Of a DNA stretch of 64,000 nt, positions 23,876-33,334 are shown one piece after another. Under the pieces are notes generated by a model. The model ran no database searches. It was given only the letters and a program-made list of their open reading frames with translations, and had not been told where the DNA came from. This stretch comes from Palsa-465 sp963744845 (GTDB lineage: Bacteria > Actinomycetota > Thermoleophilia > Solirubrobacterales > Solirubrobacteraceae), in the NCBI GenBank assembly GCA_963744845.1, contig CAVUVE010000011.1, forward strand, positions 1-64,000, written 5' to 3'. The first letter of the stretch is position 1. Each line of letters begins with the position of its first letter. The position numbers and the translations under genes were made by a program.

Positions 23876-26662
23876 TCACCGGCGTGCGTGGTGCACGACG
23901 AGCTTGAGCCGCCGGGTGGCCGTCATCGCCGGCCGCGTGCGGTCGCGCACCCGGACGGTGAACCGATAAGTCCCCGCGTGGCCTGGTCTTCCGGTCAGGA
24001 TGCCCTGGCGGGTCAGGCGCAGGCCGCGTGGCAGCCTTCCGGACCGCACGCTCCAGCGGTAGGGCGTCGTGCCGAGATACGCCCTTAGGCGGGTGCGGTA
24101 GCGACTGCCCACGCGAGCCGCCGGAAGCTTCGCCGTGCGCACCGCGAGTGGCGGAGCGACGGCGAGCCCGGCGGGCGCGGCCAGTCCCGTCAACGAGCCC
24201 GAGATGGTGTTCAGCGGAGTCGAGTCGTTTGTGGCGGTCGCGCCGTACTCAGTGACGCCGCCGTTCTCGTTAGCCACGTAGATGTTGCCGTTGGCATCGA
24301 CGTCCACGCCGATGGGCGTGTCGAGCCCGGTCGCTCCGCCGCTGATCGTGCGCAGCGGGGCGACGTTTCCGTTCGCGCTCGTGGCGTACTCCGTCAGTGA
24401 GTCGGCGTAGGCGTTGGAGACGAGCAGGTGGCTGGCGCCGTCGAGGGTCATGCCCTGAGGGCCGGTGAGGCCGGTCAAGCTGCCCGCAATCGTCGCCAGC
24501 GGCTTGGCGTCCCCGTTGGCGTTCGCCGCGTATTCCGTCAGGCTGTTGGTGGTGTAGTTGGCGACCCACAGGTGCCCGGCGGGATCGAACGCGAGTGCCG
24601 CCGGTCCGCTCAGGCCGGTATCCGTCCCGGCGATCGTCGCGACCGGAGACGCGTTGCCGCTTGCCCCGGCGGCGTACACGGTGATGCTCTGCGTGTTGTA
24701 GTCAGCGACGTAGAGGCGACCGCCGCTGTCGATCGCGAGCGCATCGGGATAGGAGATGCCCGTGTTGCTGCCGGTGATCGTCGAGGAGGGCGCGACGTTC
24801 CCGGTCGCCCCGTAGGCGAACTCGGCGACCGTGTTGTTGGCGAGACTGGTGACGTACAGGCGCCCGGTCGCGTCGATCGCGACCGCACTGGTGCCCAGAA
24901 GCCCTGTCGAGGTGCCCTTGATGGCGGTGACCGGCGTGGCGTTGCCCCCGGCACCGAGCGCGAACGAGCGAACGCTGCTGTTGGCGGCGTTGGTGACGAA
25001 CACTGCAGCCTGGATGTTCGCGTGCACCACGAAGGTGTACGACGCGGTTGCGATCATCGCCGTGGGCGACGTGGCGTCAGTCGCCTTGATGGTGACGGCG
25101 GACGTGCCGGCGGTCGTCGGCGTGCCCGTGATGACGCCGGTCGTGGCGTTGAGCGTCAGCCCTGCGGGCAGCGCGCCGCTGGCGATGCTCCAGTGCAGTG
25201 GCGCGATTCCCATTGCGGCCGCCAGGGACTGTGAGTAGGGCGTCCCGACCTTCGCCGCCGCGACGGTGGCGGTCGTGATCGTCAGCGTCCGCGGCGCGAT
25301 CGTGATCGTCACCGCCTCCGTGGCGGTCTCTGCCGTGGGCAGCGCGCTGTCGGTGGCCTTGACGGTGAAGGTGCTCGTCCCCGTTGCCGTCGGGGTTCCG
25401 GAGATGACCCCCGCAGAGCTCAGGGCGAGGCCGGCGGGCAGCGTTCCGGAGGCGAGCGACCACGTGTAGGGCGCGACGCCCCCACTGGCGACGAGCGCCG
25501 CCGAGAACGGGTTGGTCACGTTGCCCTTCAGGGTCGCCGGCGCGGTCAGCTTGAACGGCGGCCCGGTCACGCTCAGGGTGAACTGCTGGGAGGCATTCGG
25601 CGCGACTCCGTTGGACGCGGTGATGCCGAAAGTGAACCGTCCCAGCGTCCGCGGTGGGATCGTGCCCGTTATCGCACCGGTGCCCGGGTTGACCGCGAGC
25701 CACGACGGCGCTCCGACGAGCGCGAAGGTCGGCGTCGGAAAGCCCGAGGCCGTCACCTGGAAGGCGACGTTGGCGGTGTTCGGCACCGTCGCCGCGGCCG
25801 CGGAGGTGAACTGCGGCGCGACATTGCTGCGCGTGAAGGTGATCACCACGGAGCCGTTGCCGGACGCGGGCGCGATCGAAAATGTGCCCCCGTTCGGGAA
25901 GATGCTTCCGCCCGTGCCGCCGCCGCCACCCCCGCCGCCGCCGGCGCCCCCCGGCGACCCGGCCGCGCCCGCGCACCAGCCACTGCCGCCACCACCACCG
26001 CCACCAGCGTCTGTCCCGCCGTTGGCCGGAGCGCCCGTCGCGCCGACCCCCACCGCGGTGCAACGGTTGTTGGGGTCCTGGCCGCTGTTGCCGCCGAGTC
26101 CGAAGCCGCCGCCGCTGCCCGGGAATCCGCTCCCGGAGCCGCCGGTCCCCTCGCCGCCGTTGCCGCCTTGCTCGCCGGCGAATGCTCCCCCCGACCCGCC
26201 GCCGCCCCCACCGCCGCCGGCGACCGCAAGGGTTTCCACGCCCGGGTCGGTGACGACGGTGGCCGCTCCCCCGGTGCCCCCGCCGCCGCCGTTCTCGTTC
26301 CCGCTTCCCCCGCTGCCGCCGCCTGCGACGCCGCCGACGCTGATCTGCAGCAGGTCGCCGGGATTGATGAACGTCCCAGGACCGAGCTGGACGGTTCCGC
26401 TCACCTGGGAGCCGCGTCCGCCCGTCCCCGCGGGGTTTGCATTACCTCCGTCGCGCGCGCCGTCTGTCCCGCTTCCGCCGATGGCGGTGATGGTCATCGA
26501 CGTCGCATACTGGGGGATCGTCAGCGCGTACGTGCCCGGGGTGGGGTAGGACGAGGTGACCGTATCCGCCGCCGCCGATGACACACCGAAACAGCCAACC
26601 GTCACCATCACGCCAGCCGTCAGCGCCACGGCGCGACGGGCCTGCAGGAACCACGCGGACAT
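23876..26662 (-). CDS. Giant secreted protein: Gly-rich domain, Ig-like domains and NHL-type propeller
   Basis: A 928-residue exported protein from ATG 26662. A signal peptide spans residues 1-32 (ALTAGVMVTVGCFGVSSAAA). Residues 35-270 form a Gly-rich domain with long G runs between VGVGATGAPANGG-type segments, resembling glycine-rich ice-binding or PE_PGRS-like filaments. Three Putative-Ig modules follow (PSWLAVNPGTGAITG, YTWSLASGTLPAGLAL, LHWSIASGALPAGLTL), then a six-bladed NHL/SMP-30-like propeller at about 560-840 (HLWVANYTTNSLTEYAANANG). A C-terminal Arg-rich Ig domain ends RRLKLVVHHARR. The order differs from its paralogue at 16322-20347, but the propeller and last domain are clearly homologous. 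No anchor or catalytic site is seen. Likely an adhesin or envelope scaffold; that role is inferred. Confidence 0.85.
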   Translation of the reverse strand: MSAWFLQARRAVALTAGVMVTVGCFGVSSAAADTVTSSYPTPGTYALTIPQYATSMTITAIGGSGTDGARDGGNANPAGTGGRGSQVSGTVQLGPGTFINPGDLLQISVGGVAGGGSGGSGNENGGGGGTGGAATVVTDPGVETLAVAGGGGGGGGSGGAFAGEQGGNGGEGTGGSGSGFPGSGGGFGLGGNSGQDPNNRCTAVGVGATGAPANGGTDAGGGGGGGSGWCAGAAGSPGGAGGGGGGGGGTGGSIFPNGGTFSIAPASGNGSVVITFTRSNVAPQFTSAAAATVPNTANVAFQVTASGFPTPTFALVGAPSWLAVNPGTGAITGTIPPRTLGRFTFGITASNGVAPNASQQFTLSVTGPPFKLTAPATLKGNVTNPFSAALVASGGVAPYTWSLASGTLPAGLALSSAGVISGTPTATGTSTFTVKATDSALPTAETATEAVTITIAPRTLTITTATVAAAKVGTPYSQSLAAAMGIAPLHWSIASGALPAGLTLNATTGVITGTPTTAGTSAVTIKATDATSPTAMIATASYTFVVHANIQAAVFVTNAANSSVRSFALGAGGNATPVTAIKGTSTGLLGTSAVAIDATGRLYVTSLANNTVAEFAYGATGNVAPSSTITGSNTGISYPDALAIDSGGRLYVADYNTQSITVYAAGASGNASPVATIAGTDTGLSGPAALAFDPAGHLWVANYTTNSLTEYAANANGDAKPLATIAGSLTGLTGPQGMTLDGASHLLVSNAYADSLTEYATSANGNVAPLRTISGGATGLDTPIGVDVDANGNIYVANENGGVTEYGATATNDSTPLNTISGSLTGLAAPAGLAVAPPLAVRTAKLPAARVGSRYRTRLRAYLGTTPYRWSVRSGRLPRGLRLTRQGILTGRPGHAGTYRFTVRVRDRTRPAMTATRRLKLVVHHARR

Positions 26663-26864
26663 AGGAGAGCCTTAAGGACGAAGGGCGTCGCGCCTGACAG
26701 CTTCGCCCGGCTTGAGCAGACGCTCCTACCGGAGTCAGCTCAAGGGGAGTCCTTCACGCGCGAGTCTGGATCACGAGCATCGTAACCACACCCATCGCCC
26801 GACGGCAAATTTCTTTGCTCGGCCGACACCAACCCCGCTGCCCGGGTCGCCGGTGCAGCCGCAG

Positions 26865-26944
26865 TCAGCGTTCGGCGATGAGGCAAGCTCAGGAGCGGCC
26901 GCGGACGGCCGTTGGCCAGCAAATCCGTTCGGTGGTGGTCGATG
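26865..26944 (+). repeat. Intergenic repeat copy 14 (both boxes)
   Basis: Left box TCAGCGTTCGGCGATGAGGC (26865-26884) and right box AAATCCGTTCGGTGGTGGTC (26921-26940), 80 bases. It lies in the 410-base gap 26663-27072; no gene is supported there. Confidence 0.5.
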
Positions 26945-27072
26945 ACTGACGGCGGAGAGCAGCAGTGCGCTCCCGTCAATTCGCGAGGCCTGAGAGTTGC
27001 GCTGGTCCGTGATTGCGCCACTTTCACGCAGCGCCGTTGCGCTGACCGCCACCGCCTCGCGTCGGATTAGCA

Positions 27073-27429
27073 TTAGCCCGGCCTAGCAGCGTGGCGGTCG
27101 AGATGCGAGCCGGAGGCTGCGGTGCCTGGTGAGACTCCGTTCAGCAGTCCCCGCAGGGTCGTGGCGTAGATCTCGAGGGCGTGGCGCCCGTCGTGGGTCA
27201 GCGCGACCGAGGTCCGGGACGCGGGTCCGCTGCCGGTCTTGCTGGTCGCGAGGTAGCCGGCCTCTTCGAGTTTGCGCAGATGCGTGATCAGGTTGCCCGG
27301 CGTTAGCTCGAGCATGTCCTGGAGGCGTTTGAACGACAGCTGGTCGCCGTCGGGCAGGGTGGCCAGCGCCGCCATGATCTGGAGTCGCGCCGGGACGTGA
27401 ATCAGCGGGTCGAGCGCCTCGGCCGTCAT
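27073..27429 (-). CDS. Winged-helix (ArsR/MarR-like, DUF-type) transcriptional regulator
   Basis: 118 residues from ATG 27429, which overlaps the stop of the upstream membrane gene by four bases (ATGA), so translation is coupled. The helix-turn-helix is LSFKRLQDMLELTPGNLITHLRKLEEAGYLATSKTGSGPASRTSVALTHDGRHALEIY. This is the winged-helix transcriptional regulator type (PF13601-like) that usually accompanies a small membrane protein, exactly as here. It probably represses the two-gene operon. The C-terminal tail (SPGTAASGSHLDRHAARPG) looks disordered. Signal unknown. Confidence 0.88.
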   Translation of the reverse strand: MTAEALDPLIHVPARLQIMAALATLPDGDQLSFKRLQDMLELTPGNLITHLRKLEEAGYLATSKTGSGPASRTSVALTHDGRHALEIYATTLRGLLNGVSPGTAASGSHLDRHAARPG

Positions 27430-28064
27430 GCGCCCGTCCGCACCGTGTGTGCCCGAGTTCCGCGCCGCTGCCACATGCCGATCGCCGCGTTCGCCAGCAG
27501 CAGCACGCAGAGCCCCGCACCGTTGACGAGCCACATGCCTCGAGGGCCGGCAATTGCGGCGACCGCGGCGATCAGCGCGACCGCAGCGGTGAGCGCGACT
27601 TCGTGCCAGCGCTTGTGGATCGCGCAGCGCCCGGCCCAGACGGCGGCGAGCGCGATCAGGGTTCCGTTCAGGAAAAGCGACCAGTAGAAGCCTGTACCGT
27701 GGTGTGAGCGGCTGTCCGCAATCCCGATCAGCGCCAGATAGCAGACAAGCAGGACCCCGCTCATCACGACGGCCTCGTCGCGCTGGACCTTCACGGAGTG
27801 GCCGCTGATGCCGGTCCGCGCTCGCGCGTAGGCGTAGATGACGGTGGCGATCCGGAGTGCGATCAGCCCGTAGAAGAGCACCAGCGACGCGGCGCTCGGG
27901 CCGGTGAAGGGGTGCTGATCGCGGACGTTTAGCCACACGATCCCGAAGCCGGCCAGCGCCACCACCGCCGCCACCAGCGACACCCACGGCGCCCGGAAGT
28001 CCAGGGAGCGCCGCGCGTCGGCCTGGGTCTGCGCCAGGACGCGCGCCGCCTCGCGGGGTTCCAT
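27426..28064 (-). CDS. Multi-pass membrane protein, six helices
   Basis: 212 residues. The start ATG 28064 is chosen because GAGGAGGGCAGG immediately precedes it; the frame is open to 28127. After a charged amphipathic N-terminus (EPREAARVLAQTQADARRS), hydrophobic segments include VSLVAAVVALAGFGIVWL, ASLVLFYGLIALRIATVIYAY, AVVMSGVLLVCYLALIGI, YWSLFLNGTLIALAAVWAG, VALTAAVALIAAVAAIA and WLVNGAGLCVLLLANAAIG. No enzymatic motif. It is in an operon with the winged-helix regulator at 27073. Function unknown; the pair is common in actinobacteria. Confidence 0.85.
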   Translation of the reverse strand: MEPREAARVLAQTQADARRSLDFRAPWVSLVAAVVALAGFGIVWLNVRDQHPFTGPSAASLVLFYGLIALRIATVIYAYARARTGISGHSVKVQRDEAVVMSGVLLVCYLALIGIADSRSHHGTGFYWSLFLNGTLIALAAVWAGRCAIHKRWHEVALTAAVALIAAVAAIAGPRGMWLVNGAGLCVLLLANAAIGMWQRRGTRAHTVRTGA

Positions 28065-28317
28065 CCTGCCCTCCTCGGGGGTTCCGGATGACCGTCCGAT
28101 GTGTGTAGTCATAGTCCTGTCTCCCACCTAGAGTTTGCGATGCAAACTCTAGTGGACTTTGTGGGGCAAAGTCAAGAGCCTGTTCCGAGATGGACGATGC
28201 CCGCGCCCACACGAAGGCGCGTCTTTACCGGCGCGTCCACGAGAGACCGCTCATCGCCAGCCTGGGGTGTGGCGTCGGGTCGGCCGGCGGATGCCGGTCG
28301 ACCCGTTCGCACTGCGT

Positions 28318-29017
28318 CTATCTCCTCAGCTGGAGCCCGGCGGTGGCGGAGATTGTCAGCGATGGCCGTCCGTGGACCGCGCTGATGATCTCAGAGCTGT
28401 CGATGCCCTGGAGATAGATGCTTGTGATGTCGAGGTGGGCGTGGCCGAGCTGGCGCTGGATCACGACCAGCGGAACCCCCTCGTGCGCCATCTCAACCGC
28501 GTGGGCGTGGCGCAGCTGGTGCGGCGCGAAGCGACGTCTCACACCCGCCGCGGCGGCTGCGTGGTGCAATTGCTTGCGCGCGGCCGATGCCTCCCACCGC
28601 CGCCCCGCGGTTGGTCCATGGATCACGTAAGCAACGCGCCGACAGGCAGCGCGCGGCGGCTCTCGAGCCACGGGTCGAGCTGTTCCCAGGCCCAGCGTCC
28701 ACCCCGACCTCGCGCCGCTTGCCGCCCTTCCCACGTCGGACGAGAACTGCGCCGCGAGCACCGTCGAGGTCGCTCTCTTGGAGAGCGAGCGCTGCGCTGA
28801 TCCGCAGCCCGGCACGCGACAGCAAGACAACCAGCGCGCGAAGCCAGTGCCCGTCAGGGCGGTCGCCGACCGTGCGCATGACGGGGACGATCTCCTCAAC
28901 GGTTGGTGGATCGGGCGGGTACTCCTCGCCTTTGTTGCGCGGCGGGCGGCCTCGGTGATAGCCGGGCATCGTCGCCGGCGAGCGGCGATGACCAGCAGCG
29001 TCCAGCACGGATTCCAT
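28318..29017 (-). pseudogene. Tyrosine recombinase (integrase) pseudogene, two frameshifts
   Basis: An integrase of the short type lacking a core-binding domain. AAGGGAGG precedes ATG 29017. The first frame gives GHWLRALVVLLSRAGLRISAAL, with catalytic Arg in GLRIS, and VRRGKGGKRREVGVDA. Near 28690 it shifts to WAWEQLDPWLESRRALPVGALL, and near 28630 it shifts again to VIHGPTAGRRW, RFAPHQLRHAHAVEMA (H-x-x-R) and VVIQRQLGHAHLDITSIYLQG (His and catalytic Tyr). Each break is explained by one missing base (expected DAWAWEQ and LLCVIHG). All catalytic residues survive, so inactivation is recent. It is divergent from the toxin-antitoxin pair at 29110. Confidence 0.85.
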
Positions 29018-29080
29018 GAATCCTCCCTTGAATGGGTTGACGTGTGCAGCTATCTGAAACACTGCCGGCGTCCCGAGCTT

Positions 29081-29108
29081 GCTTTACGCTCTGTTAGAAT
29101 GGTAAAGC
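29081..29108. promoter_or_regulatory. Palindromic operator of the toxin-antitoxin operon
   Basis: GCTTTAC (29081-29087) and GTAAAGC (29102-29108) form a perfect 7-bp inverted repeat with a 14-base spacer directly before the antitoxin ATG at 29110. Autoregulation by the AbrB-type antitoxin bound to such a site is the usual mode. Confidence 0.65.
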
Positions 29109-29109
29109 G

Positions 29110-29331
29110 ATGAGCAGGGTCTCCCGAAAGCACCAAGTCACGCTCCCTGTAAGCGTTCTCAAGGATGCCGGCCTGGCCGCAGGGGACGAGGTGATCATCC
29201 GGGCGACTGGCCGTGGTCGGATCGAGGTCGAGCGTGCCGAAGACGTCATCGATCGCTATGCGGGCAGTCTTCCGGCCGGCACGTACCCGCGCGGCTATGT
29301 CGACCGGCTGCGTGACGAGTGGCGCGCGTAG
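29110..29331 (+). CDS. AbrB/MazE-type antitoxin
   Basis: 73 residues. MSRVSRKHQVTLPVSVLKDAGLAAGDEVIIRATGRGRIEVERAEDVI is a standard SpoVT/AbrB swapped-hairpin DNA-binding domain (R-K-x-Q-V-T-L-P). The C-terminal 25 residues (GSLPAGTYPRGYVDRLRDEWRA) are the toxin-binding tail. It overlaps the PIN toxin by 13 bases, implying coupled translation. The operator palindrome lies immediately upstream. As a VapB-like partner it should neutralise the toxin and repress the operon. Confidence 0.92.
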   Translation: MSRVSRKHQVTLPVSVLKDAGLAAGDEVIIRATGRGRIEVERAEDVIDRYAGSLPAGTYPRGYVDRLRDEWRA

Positions 29332-29711
29332 CGCTGGACGCGGACATCGTGATCGCGTTCCTCGATCCCGGGGACGATCAACACGCCACGGCGCTGACCG
29401 AGCTGAGGCCACGATTAGCGGCCGGCGACGAGCTGCTCGCGGCAGCGACGGTCTACGCCGAGAGCATCGTGCGCCCGCTGCAACAAGGCACCGACGCGAT
29501 CGTCGACGAGTTCTTCGATGCAGCCGGGATCTCGATCGTCCCGATCGATCGCGCGGTCGCTCGGCGCGCGGCAGCGCTACGAGCCGAACATCAGTCGCTG
29601 CGACTCCCGGACGCCATGTCGCTCGCGACGGCGATCGTGACCGACTCGGCGCTGCTCACGCTGGACAAGAAGCTGCGACAGATCGCCCGGCGCGCTCAGC
29701 CGTCACCCTGA
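29319..29711 (+). CDS. PIN-domain toxin (VapC-like ribonuclease)
   Basis: 130 residues from GTG 29319, inside the end of the antitoxin gene. The PIN fold is clear. VALDADIVIAFLDPGDDQHATAL holds the first acidic residues, VYAESIVRPL holds the conserved Glu, and RLPDAMSLATAIVTDSALLTLDKKLRQIA holds the Asp pair and the final strand-helix. These four acidic positions bind Mg or Mn for RNA cleavage; VapC toxins typically cut tRNA or 23S rRNA. It forms a complete type II toxin-antitoxin module beside a decayed integrase. Confidence 0.92.
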   Translation: MARVALDADIVIAFLDPGDDQHATALTELRPRLAAGDELLAAATVYAESIVRPLQQGTDAIVDEFFDAAGISIVPIDRAVARRAAALRAEHQSLRLPDAMSLATAIVTDSALLTLDKKLRQIARRAQPSP

Positions 29712-29920
29712 CCCGGGCATCCGGCGCGAATCCTTGCCTCGCGGATCCCGCGCTCTGCGAGTCTGCCGACCGATTGGCGCTGAGTCTCGCCGGGTTCGAA
29801 AGCAGGTTCTACCGAGCAGCTAGCGGGCGAGAGCGCCAGATGCCAGCACGAGGTCGGTCGCCGCGCCCCGTGGTCTTGATGATCCCGCGAGGTGGTCTTT
29901 GGTTCACCGGGGTGAGCGGG

Positions 29921-32900
29921 CTAACTGCCTGCTCGTGCGCTGCTGGGCGCGAACCGTGCGTTGCCGGCGTAACGCACGGTGATGCGAGTTCGGCGCCCTG
30001 ATGCCCCGGGGAGGAGGATGCGGGCCCGCCCGTTGCGGTCGAGGAACCCGAAGCCGTGCAGGCGGCGACCGGCCGACACGGTGACCATTCCGTTGACGCG
30101 GGCCCGGCCGGCCAGAGTCCGCATGCTGATCGCGAAGCTCGGCCCTCGCTTGACCGCGCTGAGGATGCGGGTGTGGGTGTTCGTGCGGCGCAGACCGGGG
30201 CAGTTCAGCTTGAGCAGCAGGTTGGTGACCGGCGGCGGAACCGGCGAGCTGGGTGAGAGCGCCGTTCCGCGACAGCCGCGGCGGCTGGCGGCAACGCGGT
30301 AGTAGCCGGGGAACACGTCCCACCCGAAATGCCCATTGAGGTCGGTGAAGTCCGGGTTTCGGCGGTTGGACGCGGACATCCGAGGGCTGCCGCTCGGGAG
30401 CTGTCTGAACGGCCCGGTCGCCGTGTCGGAGCGCTGCAGCACCACACGGGCGTGCTCGAGCGGGATCCCGCTACGGGTCGTCACGAACCCGCTCGGGTCG
30501 ACCGCCACAGGAGCGTTGAAGATGTTGTCGACCGGGCCGCAGGGATAAAGCTGATAGGGGCACGGCTCGGGCGGTGGGGCAGGCGGGTCCTCGGGGCCGC
30601 AAAACTCGTCCACCGCGGCGAGCAAGGCGTCGAGCCTGGGATCCGGGGATCCCAGGTTGTACGCCGAGATGGCTCCGCGATGCAGCGACTGGATATACCC
30701 ATCGACTTCCCTCTCGGCAAGCTCGCACCTCATCGACTGGCCGGTGTCAGCGGCCACAGTGGCTGACGAGCGGCCCGCCGAGCTCCGCCTCGCGGCTGTT
30801 GGAGGTGAGGTCCCCGAGGCGACTCGGACGCTTCGGATGGTGAGACCCAGCGTGCCGTGCACTTGACGGTGCAGCCCGCCTGACTGAGCGACGATCTGGG
30901 TTGCGCTGCCAAGCGAGCTCGATCCGGCGCCGCCAGCCCCAGATGCGATTGCCAGGCCTCCGAAGGTGAAGTCAAACCCGCCCACGACGGCTCCCGGGGT
31001 CTGGCGCGCGATCGCTCGGCTGCCGACCGCGTTGCCCGAGCCGTCGTAAAGCGTGAGATAGGCGAGCGAGGAGCCGATCACCGGCGTCGGGCCGCTGGAG
31101 AGCGACACATCGACGATCGTGACGATGATGCTCTTGGGGGTGGCGTGAGCGGGGGCGGCGATGAGCGGCGGCAGCGTGAGCTGGAACGGGGCGTCCCAAT
31201 ACAGGACGGGGCTCCCGCCGGTCGTCGGTCCGTTGGGGCTGGTGATCGTGATGCTGTTGGGCAGCGGGCTCGAGGCGTGCAATGAGAAGTCCTCGACGGA
31301 CGGGGGGCCGGCTATGACGGTGAGCAGCGCGGAGCCTCCCGCGATGCGCGGGCTCACGGGGTGGACCTCGATCGCGGCCGGTCCTGGTCTCAGGTTGGGC
31401 AGGCTGTAGGCGCCGGAGCTGTCGGTGGTGGTGGTGTGGCAGTTGGCACCGCCGAGCTCGATTCCGTTCTGGCCGCGTGGGCAGATCGAAACGAGCGCTC
31501 CCGCGAGCGCGCTCGCCGGCGTGTTCGTCACGTCATGGACGTGGCCGGTCACGCTACCGAGGGTCGCGCCGTTTCCAGTCAACGGGATGGTGTGAGGGCT
31601 GCCGGAGGCGTTGTCGGTGAACGCGAGCTGGGCGCTGCGAGCCCCGGCCGCGGACGGCATGAACGTGACGTTCACGGTGCACGACGCTCCGGCCCCCACG
31701 GTCTGCCCCGTGCAGGCATCGGCGCTCAGTGTGAAATCACGCGCCGCCGGGCCCGAAATCCCCGAGCCGGAGAGCGACAACGCCCCGGTGCCGGTGTTCG
31801 TGATCCTCAACGTCTGGGGATCGCTGTCCTTCCCCACGGCAACATCGCCGAAAGTCAGACCCGGTGCGCTCAGGCTGACTGCCGGCTGAGGTCCGGCGGA
31901 GATCACGACACTGCGCGCGGTGCTGGCGCTCGAGCTGCCGACACGGCTGGCGGTCTGACCGGTGTACACCTCTCCGCTGCTAGACGTGCCGGCACTATCG
32001 GTCTCGCTCACCGTCGCGGAATAGGTCCCCGCGCTCGCGTAGACGTGACTGGTCATCGGTGTGCTCGTCGTCACCGCCGCCGTGCCGTCGCCGAAGTCCC
32101 ACACGAACTTGACGATCGTCCCGACCGCCACAGTCGAAGCGGACGCGTCGAAGCTCGTCGCCGACCCCGGAGTGCCACTGGTCACCGCGAAGTTCGCGAC
32201 TGGCGCCTGATCCGGAGTGATCGCGATCGACCGTGGTGAGCGCACACCACCGATCGCCGACCCGGCCACTCCGGTCGCGACGTCGATCGGCGTCACCGTG
32301 TAGTCGTTCGAATTGCCGACATACACCGTCTTCGAATCCGGCGTGACCGCGATCGACCACGGCCCGCCCCCCACCGTGATCGGCGAGCCCGCCACCCCAG
32401 TCGAGAGCGTGATCGGCGTGACCGTGTCGCCAGTCCCGGATCCGTCGGCCTCAAAGCCGAAATTCGCGATGTACGCCTTGGTTCCGTCCGGTGTGATCGC
32501 GATCCCCAAGGGCGTCAACCCGCTGCCCACCGAGATCGGCGCGCCCACCACTCCCGACGCCAGCGTGATCGGGTACACGTTCGACGAGCCGTTGTCTGTC
32601 ACATACGCTCTCGCGCCATCGGGGGTGATCGCGAGCTGATCGGGATTGGTGCCCACCCCCGTGATCGCGCTCTCCGGCGTGTTCGTCGCAACGGTGATCG
32701 GAGTCACCGTGCCGTCGTTGTAGTTGGCGACATACGCCATCGCGCCATCCGGAGAGAACGCCACCCCCCGCGGGCTGCCGCCAACCGCGATCGGCGTTCC
32801 GGGCGTGATTGGCGTCGTTGTGAGATCGACCGGTATCAGCTCGTTGAGTTGCGGGTTCGCCACGTACGCCTTGCGGCCATCCGGAGAGATCGCGATGTAT

Positions 32901-33334
32901 GCGGGCGTCCCGGGCAGAGCCACCGGCGTCCCCGCCGTCGCCGGGCTCGCGGTCAGATCAATTGCCACCAGCGCATGCGACCCAGCCGCCACCGAATACG
33001 CCGTACGACCATCCGGCGAAATCGCCACCCCAAGCTGCGCCGACGCGCCCGGCGTCGAGACGACGGGCCCTGCCGTATTCGTACCCAGATCGATCAGCGT
33101 GACCAAAGAATCAGAGTTCAAAGCGCTCGGCACCACCGCAGTCCACGACGTACCCGACGCCACCGCCACCGGACCAAAGACCCCCAACAACACCAACACG
33201 AGCAGCACTCGGCAGCCCGCCCACCAAGAGCGTGATGAACCACTTCGCTGACAGCTCTGGCTCAACCGAGAAACCCCCCACGACCCGCTTCGTGCCTCAA
33301 GCCCAGGCTCAACGGACCCTGAAAGCGCGAGCAT
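29921..33334 (-). CDS. Giant secreted YVTN-propeller / PKD / ASH-domain protein
   Basis: 1137 residues from ATG 33334; a later start is possible because no ribosome site is visible. The hydrophobic export signal is WAGCRVLLVLVLLGVFGPVAVASG. Residues 65-395 make a seven-bladed YVTN-type propeller (AITPDGARAYVTDNGSSNVYPI repeated about every 45 residues). A PKD domain follows (VKFVWDFGDGTAAVTT, HVYASAGTYSATVSETD), then an ASH/HYDIN-type domain near 500-600 (LTFGDVAVGKDSDPQTLRITN), then a carboxypeptidase-regulatory-like domain (SSGAYSLPNLRPGPAAIEV). The C-terminal 450 residues end in a basic Ig-like domain. The same order begins in the gene at 62497. Role probably structural or adhesive. Confidence 0.85.
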   Translation of the reverse strand: MLALSGSVEPGLEARSGSWGVSRLSQSCQRSGSSRSWWAGCRVLLVLVLLGVFGPVAVASGTSWTAVVPSALNSDSLVTLIDLGTNTAGPVVSTPGASAQLGVAISPDGRTAYSVAAGSHALVAIDLTASPATAGTPVALPGTPAYIAISPDGRKAYVANPQLNELIPVDLTTTPITPGTPIAVGGSPRGVAFSPDGAMAYVANYNDGTVTPITVATNTPESAITGVGTNPDQLAITPDGARAYVTDNGSSNVYPITLASGVVGAPISVGSGLTPLGIAITPDGTKAYIANFGFEADGSGTGDTVTPITLSTGVAGSPITVGGGPWSIAVTPDSKTVYVGNSNDYTVTPIDVATGVAGSAIGGVRSPRSIAITPDQAPVANFAVTSGTPGSATSFDASASTVAVGTIVKFVWDFGDGTAAVTTSTPMTSHVYASAGTYSATVSETDSAGTSSSGEVYTGQTASRVGSSSASTARSVVISAGPQPAVSLSAPGLTFGDVAVGKDSDPQTLRITNTGTGALSLSGSGISGPAARDFTLSADACTGQTVGAGASCTVNVTFMPSAAGARSAQLAFTDNASGSPHTIPLTGNGATLGSVTGHVHDVTNTPASALAGALVSICPRGQNGIELGGANCHTTTTDSSGAYSLPNLRPGPAAIEVHPVSPRIAGGSALLTVIAGPPSVEDFSLHASSPLPNSITITSPNGPTTGGSPVLYWDAPFQLTLPPLIAAPAHATPKSIIVTIVDVSLSSGPTPVIGSSLAYLTLYDGSGNAVGSRAIARQTPGAVVGGFDFTFGGLAIASGAGGAGSSSLGSATQIVAQSGGLHRQVHGTLGLTIRSVRVASGTSPPTAARRSSAGRSSATVAADTGQSMRCELAEREVDGYIQSLHRGAISAYNLGSPDPRLDALLAAVDEFCGPEDPPAPPPEPCPYQLYPCGPVDNIFNAPVAVDPSGFVTTRSGIPLEHARVVLQRSDTATGPFRQLPSGSPRMSASNRRNPDFTDLNGHFGWDVFPGYYRVAASRRGCRGTALSPSSPVPPPVTNLLLKLNCPGLRRTNTHTRILSAVKRGPSFAISMRTLAGRARVNGMVTVSAGRRLHGFGFLDRNGRARILLPGASGRRTRITVRYAGNARFAPSSARAGS

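Noticed and set aside
25512..26549. A 345-residue Pro-rich frame on the + strand
   Set aside because: It is the complement of the Gly-rich domain of the secreted protein on the minus strand; codon composition follows that gene.
28159..28800. A 213-residue + strand frame
   Set aside because: Antisense to the recombinase pseudogene, which shows conserved catalytic motifs; the frame has no ribosome site.
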